The notes beneath the pieces were generated by a model. It had not been told where the DNA came from. It saw only the letters and a program-made list of their open reading frames with translations, and made no database searches. A DNA stretch of 64,000 nt from Paragyromitra xinjiangensis (lineage: Eukaryota > Ascomycota > Pezizomycetes > Pezizales > Discinaceae): positions 124,001 to 188,000 of the forward strand of contig JBCAMK010000013.1 in NCBI GenBank assembly GCA_038503065.1, in the 5' to 3' direction. The translations under genes were made by a program, and so were the position numbers. Below, in pieces: positions 57,284-64,000 of the stretch (the first letter of the stretch is position 1; each line of letters begins with the position of its first letter).

Positions 57284-59105
57284 CTACTTCCCCTCCACCT
57301 TCTCCTCATCCCCCACCTTCTTCTCCTTCAGTCCATGCTCCGTATTCAACGCCCTATCCAGACTCAACCCCTCCGTAAACAAACTCGCCGCCCACCCCGC
57401 CGCCGCAAACCCAATCATCGCCATCCATACCACCCTCAACGCATCCGCATAAGCCACCAACAACTCCTCCCTCTCCCTCCCTTGCGGCATCGCCTTGATC
57501 AGCTGCACCATCGCCACACTATCCTTCGCATACTCCCCCGCCAACCCCACCAACCCCGGCACCGCCTCCAACTTACTCCTCAACGCATTCTGAAAGATCA
57601 CGCCCCCAATCGCAACCCCGAACGCCTGTCCGAACGCTCTGAAAAACGAAAACAACGACACCGCATACGCGATATCCTTCTCCCCCGCAGCAGCCTGGAT
57701 CCCAAACGCCATCGCCGGGAACAAAATCCCCGTTCCGAGACCCCCAACAAGACAAATAAACACCCATGCAACGGTAGAAGTGTGAACGTCGAGAATCGTC
57801 AACAACCCCATCCCAATGACCGTGAACGTCCATCCAGACCATAACGCCCATCGGAACCGTCCAGTGACGGAAACGAGGATGCCAACAGTGACGGAAGCAG
57901 GTGCAACTGTGAATGTCTCTGGGAATAACGCAACTCCTGTCATGATCGGTGAAAGCCCCTTTATCGCCTCGTAGTACAACGGGAGGTAATAAAGCAAACA
58001 CCAAAGCTACCCAATCAGCTACATCTCTGCACATCTATGGGGGGGGGTACAACTCACAATAATCCCATGCATAACGGTACCGAAATAATTCGCCACAGCA
58101 GTCCGATTCCCAAACAACCCCAACCTGATCAACGGCTCTACCGCCACAAACCTCTCATACAAGACGAACCCAACCAGTCCAGCAAACCCTAAACACAACG
58201 GAACCAACGTCCTCCACGAATCCCAATCATACATCACACCCCCCCAGGTGATCGGGATCAACACAGCCGTCACACTCCCCACGAACAAAACACTCCCCAC
58301 CCAATCCACCCTCCTCAACTTCATCATAAAACTCTCCGTCTTATGATGCAGATTCAGGAACAACGGGATCAACACAAACCCTATTCCACAAAACGGTAGA
58401 TTCAACCAAAAGATCCATCTCCAGCTCGCTTCCTGCGCGAACGCACCACCAATGATCGGACCAGATACAGATCCAATCGCCCACATCATCGACAGGAACC
58501 CAAAAAACTTCCCGCGCTCGCGCAACGGGACGAGGTCTGTGACGATGATCTCGGTGAGGGAGATGATCCCACCACCGCCGATGCCCTGGATTGAACGGCC
58601 GACGAGGATGACGGTGAAGTTGTTTGCGACCCCGGCGATGATGGCGCCGATGGTGAAGAAGACGAGAGAGACGAGGATGAGGGCTCGACGGCCGAAGATA
58701 TCGGAGAGGGAGGCGAAGTTTGGTTGGAAGACGGTCGAGGTGAGGAGGAAGGAGGTGCCTGACCAGAAGGCTTCGATTGCGCTGCCGTGGAGTTTCTCGG
58801 AGATTATCTAGGTTGTTAGCTTGGGTTGTAGTTTAGTAGAGTGGGGGACATACTGGTAGGGCCACTGAGAGGGAGGTCGCGTCAAGTGCTGCTGCGAGCG
58901 TCACGACGCACATGGTTAGGAAGACGACGTAGATTCGTTTTGTGGGTGCCCATGTTGGTGCTGGAGTGAGGATTGTTGATGAAGATTGAGAGGAGGGAGT
59001 TGTATCTGCAGCGCCTTGGTTTGCGGAGCTGTTCTTGAGTTCTTGAGAGGGTTCAAAGACGCTCTGGTCTCCAGATAATGTTGACTCTGAACCAGCCTTC
59101 ATCAT
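57284..59105 (-). CDS. major facilitator superfamily drug:H+ antiporter (DHA-type), 574 aa
   Basis: Membrane exporter of small toxic molecules. Exons 58854-59105, 58058-58807 and 57284-58006; donors GTATGT and GTGAGT; 1725 nt in frame. A Ser/Thr-rich cytosolic leader (~50 residues) precedes TM1. Motifs: DATSLSVALP continuing across the first splice into IISEKLHGSAIEAFW, LSDIFGRRALIL (motif A), IQGIGGGGIISL, LVPLRERGKFFG, and GSVSGPIIGGAFAQ (motif C, antiporter). WRWIFWLNLP follows, as in the DHA2/14-TM class. The later half includes LLYYLPLYYEAIKGLSP and FSFFRAFGQAFGVAIGGVIFQ, typical of fungal multidrug/mycotoxin exporters of this class. The C-tail is Lys/Glu-rich. Same strand as the palmitoyltransferase, 228 bp apart. 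No biosynthetic genes flank it, so a role in secondary-metabolite export is not indicated. Substrate unknown. Confidence 0.92.
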
Positions 59106-62084
59106 GATGGACGTATTCGTGAATGCAGGTAGTGATGGATGTAATAATTCTCAGATGTCAATGCTTGATGGACGTAGATAGAGTGAGGTCCACATACCTT
59201 ATATCTTCTATCATTTCCCTCTCAAAGCCGCATATTACCTCCAACGGGAACGGGCAAAAGACTATCCATGGGTTATCGTTTGCCCGACTTAGTAACCACA
59301 CAAAACGCTTTATTAAAAACGCCATAAGGCAACTCTATTATGCCGCGTAGCTCAGCCAATCATCGCATCAGATAAACCATATGAGGGACCAGGGTTCCAA
59401 TATGGTGGCCGCAACACTAAAGCAGGTGCGCTAATCCCGGGAGCAAATAGGTAGCGAAGGTAAATCTTAATACCACCACAAACACCGGATCCACTTCCCA
59501 ATTCCCCCATATTCTCAGTCTGCCCTACGTACTCCTCTGAATACGGGGTGACGTGCTTTCTCGGACAGAAACCAAGCTTTCCGTGCAGTCGGGGCTATTG
59601 TTGCGCCGTCCCTTACCAGGGTCGGTTGGACGTTGCGCCGTGGCTTAATTCGGTAAGGTTTAAGGTTGCGGTGCGTTTTTTCTCCGCTTGGATATTATTA
59701 TCCGATCGGCCGAGTGGGTTTATGTGGAGTAGGTAATTTGTTAGTAAGCTGCATATCGATTTGGGTAGTTGCAAATGTTTCCTTCATTAAGAGCACGATG
59801 CCGTTATTCTCACGTTATTCTTGGGCAGGTGAGAGATATGTTTGCTAAGATTGATTATCTTCACTTCAGTTCATCTGACCCCTACGGGATGGAGTGAGGT
59901 GTGCTGAAGACTGCTAGTGCACACATCATCACTCGATCTTGGCAACCATCCAGCACAGCCCTAAACCCTCCCAGCCTCTAAACACAATCACAAGAACACC
60001 TTCCACCATGAGTAACCAGCCCAACCGAAACCACCCGTAACGAAACCCGCATCTTTGACGCTCCAAGTCTTTTTTTCTCTCACAAGAACAAGCCCTGCCT
60101 GGCTGGCCGCTGACAAGACCAGAAGACCTCAGTGCGTTTCTTGGCGTTTAGTTGCTTTTTCTAGATTCGGGGTTACCAAAACGTGGGGAAGCAGGTACGG
60201 TATGACTCACAGCTTTTTCGGACGGATCGATACGAACGTTTCGCGGCTTAGACGAGCTTCAGGTTTGATACCAGTGATAGATGGTTACCAAAATCCTGGG
60301 TCTTGGGGATACGGTAGATACGTAAAGGCTTCGGGGTGAAAATCGCTTAGGATTGTCGCGGAGACGCTAGACGAGGATATTTTGGGTGGATGAGAGGGCC
60401 GAGAGATTTTAACTGATGGGAGTCAGGGTGGGATAGAGCGGGAGGGCTTGCTGATGTCGTCCCGTATGGGCCTGGAGGTTGGTGGTGAGTCATACAAGAT
60501 CATTCGGAGATCCAACTATCCTCTTTGTTGGAGATACTACTACCGTGACGTAGTATTGACTTCCTAATACTTGTTTCCTACGTGCTTCTATTGTCTCAGC
60601 TGTTTCATAGGCTCATGTTTATTTGGTGGGTATTCGGGCTATGTAGAACTGCTCTGGGAGACCGGCCAGTCATTTGGTGGAGCTCTTTCTATTGGTCAAA
60701 CACTTGTATATATACAGAGGCTTTCGCCTCTAGCATAGCAAGTAACCTCGCTATCTATTACACACTCGAGATTATTCCTTCACTCTTGGGGTTTTTTTAC
60801 TTCAGTAGGTACATATATCCGTCTAGGATATGGCGATGCTATTCCCGACGATGTTGAATAGATGAAGTGAATTCAATGCTTTCTCAGGTAATTCTACATT
60901 ATCCGTAGCCTTCCAGCTAATAGTAACCCTAATTCGCCCAGTTTAACATCTCGATAAACTAGAAATACCATGCGTCCATCCCTACAGCTGACTGACTATT
61001 TTCTTTTCTTGTAGTGCACTACTCCAGTACAGCTACTAGCGATGCAAGCACCTCAAGGGAAACCTCTTATCGAAAACAACCTAATGGTAGAAACTTATTC
61101 TCGGATCTATATTCAATAACCTTGGGATGATAATTTCCTTCGCGCCTGTCGGGTTTCTTAGTTGGAGGGCTAATTGCAGATAGTGAAGGTCGTATATAAA
61201 TGCTACTGGCTGCTTAGTTAGGAGAACCTCACGCTAGGGAATTTTAATGGTCTTTACAGGTAAAGAGTTAAAGCATAACAGAACTCACTACAACCTAACC
61301 TGTTGAGGTAATCCTAGCATATAGACGCAAAGCTTTCACTCCCAATTTAGTACTATATTGTCTCGCGAAGGGATATCAGTCAGACAGAGCTATAAAACTT
61401 TCGTATCTAGCTAGTAGCCTAGGTGGTTGGATACGCTTAATGAATTATCTATCTATCTAGTAGCCTGGGTCTGATTTAGCAGGACTCTTGATACCGTAGG
61501 ATGGCCCATGAATTTCGCATGAGCTAATTGGGAACTACCTGACTTGAATGTGCTTTTCTTTACGAGATGATATAGTACGATGACAGAGGTAGTTACTATT
61601 AAAGGAGCAACCAGTGTTCGTTGTGGAATAAAACCCATGGCCACACTTGCCTCGCAGCAAATAATATAGCCATACTAGCTAGGCTACTGCTGAATCACCG
61701 GGGATAGACAACATTACGCATTGTAGCAACGGCTGACCCAACCACAAGGTTCATGGAGTTAGTAGTGCTTTAGTTCAGAACAATACCGAGATCAATACCA
61801 CATAGTAACGATAAATACAGCATTGGGCCCCAGAACAAGATCAGCATAGCCGCACCAGCAGCGCAATTACTGATCCACTCGCCAGATATACTAAGGTCTA
61901 TGTTTTAGACGACCGAGAACAATGACCTCGTAGCATGTTGCAAAGAAGAGTCAGGATAATACCGCGGTGCTGTATTAACTCGAGCGGAATCCACGTTAAG
62001 GCGTTGGAATCGCTCCTACTAGTAAAGTGGCTATTAAAGGGGTCAAAGGTGAGGGTGGCCTCAGGCCTGACCTAGGAGGCAATT
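59106..62084. other. gene-poor region
   Basis: About 3 kb upstream of the MFS gene. Only short frames on both strands, none with recognisable features; a 63-codon minus frame at 61453-61644 has one hydrophobic segment but no homology I can name. Presumably MFS promoter followed by decayed repeat DNA leading to the hAT derivative. Confidence 0.5.
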
Positions 62085-62597
62085 AGTGTGGTCCACGAGG
62101 CAGCTCAAGGCGAGCCGGGAAGTATGCCTTGAGGCACCTCGTGCTCGTAGAGGGGTCTGCTTCGGGCTGCTCGAGCAATGGAGGGCTTACCTCGAGTCAT
62201 AGAGCTATAGAGGTACTATTAGAGGTGCTTTTTAAGTACAAATTATCGTTCAATACACTGGTATCTGATAAAGTAGCTAGCTACTAATATTGCCTTCTTC
62301 CTAGTCAAGTCTAGATCTACTTGTATCATCCCCATCATTCCCTTGATGGCCGCCTACTGTATAAAGTCTTCAAATTCTCTATATCTCGTGTTAGGTCATC
62401 TTTGGGAAATCATTTATTGGAGGATGACATAGTGCTAGTAGGTATGTGGGTTACTGCCAGTGGTATTGAACTCGAAGGTATTGACGAGAGGTGAAGAATA
62501 CGCACAGAAGTAGTTCCACGGGCCTAGGTGATATTCAGGGGCTGATCGTTGCCGCTGTGAAACCCAATAGGTCTGAGGCCTCGAGCTCGTGGCCCCC
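62085..62597. mobile_element. internally deleted, truncated hAT derivative (~510 bp)
   Basis: Begins TAGTGTGGTCCACGAGG like the left end of the complete element at 40065 and follows its left subterminal sequence (GCAATGGAGGGCTTAC, ATAGAGGTACTATTAGAGGT, TTTTTAAGTACAAATTATCG). It then skips the transposase, resuming with TTGGAGGATG, GACATAGTGCTAGTAGGTATGTG and GATATTCAGGGGCTGATC from the transposase start and right subterminal zone. It stops before the right terminal repeat. Substitutions against the complete copy are largely C-to-T and G-to-A. Non-mobile without a right terminus. Confidence 0.85.
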
Positions 62598-63456
62598 CCT
62601 CCGCCCCATACAGCAATTTCAACGTCTTAGCGTGAAGTCTACTCACTCAAGTTCATACAGCATGCGCATTGCTACCCCGGGCATGGGCATTACAAAACGA
62701 AATCGATGGCTAAAATTAAATCACTTTAGATCTGGCGAAAAATACTAGACTATCAATGCCGCAAGTTGGTCTGCGCACCCCGCTGTACCGATTGGACAAG
62801 CTTGGAAGTGCTATATTCTGGCATCACACTAGATGTATGCCAAATTAAGGATTTGCTTGTTTTTTCTTTCTTCTTGTCCCTGCCCCGCCACCCCCATTTG
62901 CCTGCTTTGTTTCTTAGTTGCGAATTCGTAACCAGCTGGGAGCGGTGGATGTGTTCCGAGGGAAATACGTGCACATAGGCCGGGTTTCCTGATTCTATTC
63001 TGGGTATATAAGTTCTAAAGATAACCCGAGAATTAGAAGTTGATACGCACGGAACTTTTAGCGAGAAAAAGCCATGGTCGATAGTTCAGCTTCGGGTTGA
63101 AACTTGCGAAAGCAAATGCAGAGAAATACAAAATATAACCAGTTCATCTAACATTAGCCTTACAGACCTATCCTCAGCGTACGTAACATCACCCTCACCA
63201 TTGGACACCTTTTATGATATTCCCGAAGCCTACTACGGCCGACACTCCCACAGCCCAACCAATCCAACTCTGAGCTCTGGGCGAGAATAAATTAACGGAT
63301 TGTCCTATCATTTTTCTTACAGCTAACTTCACACACCACTTTCCTCCAGCACGGCTGGTATAACAATCAACAGCAAGCCTATATCCAACTAGATTTTTCC
63401 AGCACCTTGAAAAATGTTCCATCATAATATAGTATGAATGCGGGGTAGTTTGAACC
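62598..63456. other. intergenic, nothing recognised
   Basis: About 860 bp between the hAT derivative and the last gene. Short frames only; no RNA gene or repeat terminus recognised. Confidence 0.5.
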
Positions 63457-63951
63457 TTAGTCTTCTCTGTCCGAAAATAATATCGAGTCCTCGGAACAAA
63501 AATCTAGCAGTTTGAGTCCTTCCACCCCCTCCAAAATATCGTCGATTGCGGCGCTGATCCGCTTCATGGGGCCACAATCTTCATGCGTGCTCTTCGGATT
63601 TCCCTTATTTGAAACAGTCTCGACGATCTCCTTCCCAAAGTCTCCCATAGTCCGGATATCTCTGATGATACGAACAGCTGTTTGGCGCTCGACCCCCTTC
63701 TGTTCCGGCATAATACCAGCCTTGATAAGGCATCTGAAAAGCGAACCAGCACTAATAGTATCGCACTCGTTCCGCTTCCGGCTAGGGTTTTCATGAGCAT
63801 CGTACCACCCGTTAGATCTCATGACCATTTGACAGACGTTGAGCCCGCTCAGCGCACTCTCACTGTACTTGGTCAGTTCTGTCGTAGGGAGTAAAATTAA
63901 AGTTGAAACAATCAACTTCCTTTCACTCCGGATAGCTTCTAAAAACCACAT
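63457..63951 (-). CDS. unrecognised protein, 164 aa, possibly the last exon of a larger gene
   Basis: Continuous frame from ATG 63951 to stop at 63457. Looks coding: balanced composition with a plausible amphipathic series (SERKLIVSTLILLPTTELTK, ESALSGLNVCQMVMRSNGW) and a charged C-terminus (ISAAIDDILEGVEGLKLLD). The upstream in-frame codon is a stop unless an acceptor lies close by (a CTGTAG acceptor is seen near 63970), so the ATG may be the true start or the segment may be a 3' exon of a gene entering from the right. No domain recognised. Confidence 0.45.
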   Translation of the reverse strand: MWFLEAIRSERKLIVSTLILLPTTELTKYSESALSGLNVCQMVMRSNGWYDAHENPSRKRNECDTISAGSLFRCLIKAGIMPEQKGVERQTAVRIIRDIRTMGDFGKEIVETVSNKGNPKSTHEDCGPMKRISAAIDDILEGVEGLKLLDFCSEDSILFSDRED

Positions 63952-64000
63952 CGTCAGGTTTCACCTACAGAACGAGGAATTTGGAGAACCCACCTATAAG

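Noticed and set aside
1..64000. CRISPR arrays, rRNA, 5S rRNA, snRNA genes, LTR retrotransposons
   Set aside because: Looked for characteristic sequences and direct repeats and saw none; only two tRNA genes and DNA-transposon-type repeats are supportable.

Overview
The window is nuclear DNA of a filamentous ascomycete (Pezizomycotina; class not resolvable by eye). The basis is protein genes split by short GT-AG introns (mostly 50-90 nt), dispersed single tRNA genes with T-run terminators, and typical Pezizomycotina families: a PAS hybrid histidine kinase, a Zn(II)2Cys6 regulator of the TamA/DAL81 type, a NACHT-ankyrin STAND protein, an AA11-like LPMO and F-box proteins. Repeat arms that differ almost only by transitions look like repeat-induced point mutation (RIP). 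The exon coordinates below were worked out by hand from splice consensus and reading-frame continuity, and most gene models close in frame.

Layout. 1-1645: 5' part of a hybrid histidine kinase running off the left edge. 1646-10509: gene-poor, with a 157-bp TA-flanked MITE (3761-3917) and one F-box gene (5584-6651). 10510-12279: vacuolar-type CDF zinc transporter. 15448-21349: a six-exon STAND/NLR-like gene encoding about 1785 residues (Helo-like N-terminus, NACHT, about 22 ankyrin repeats, C-terminal SPRY). tRNA-Asn(GTT) and a RIP-like foldback repeat follow. 23357-35605: a nitrogen-salvage neighbourhood, made of a fused isochorismatase/allophanate-hydrolase-type enzyme (leftward), a divergent NCS1 permease (rightward) with GATA sites in the shared 1.1-kb intergenic region, then a TamA/DAL81-like regulator interrupted by an unusual 725-nt intron that can fold into stems.

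35606-45436: gene-poor, transposon-affected DNA. It holds an apparently intact 2.85-kb hAT element (40065-42916, exact 8-bp target duplication, 744-residue transposase in three exons) beside a frameshifted OrsD-like gene remnant. 45437-59105 is ordinary gene space: F-box protein, tRNA-Glu(CTC), D-2-hydroxyacid dehydrogenase, AA11-like secreted LPMO, an unrecognised multi-exon gene, Pfa4-type palmitoyltransferase and an MFS exporter. 59106-64000 is gene-poor. It carries an internally deleted relative of the hAT element (62085-62597) and an unrecognised ORF near the right edge.

Most worth following up: the NACHT-ANK-SPRY architecture, which parallels vertebrate B30.2-bearing NLRs, with a two-repeat ankyrin superunit showing recent internal duplication; and the biuret/allophanate-type fusion enzyme + permease + TamA/DAL81 neighbourhood with the stem-forming intron in the regulator. 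No functional claim here has been tested by database search.
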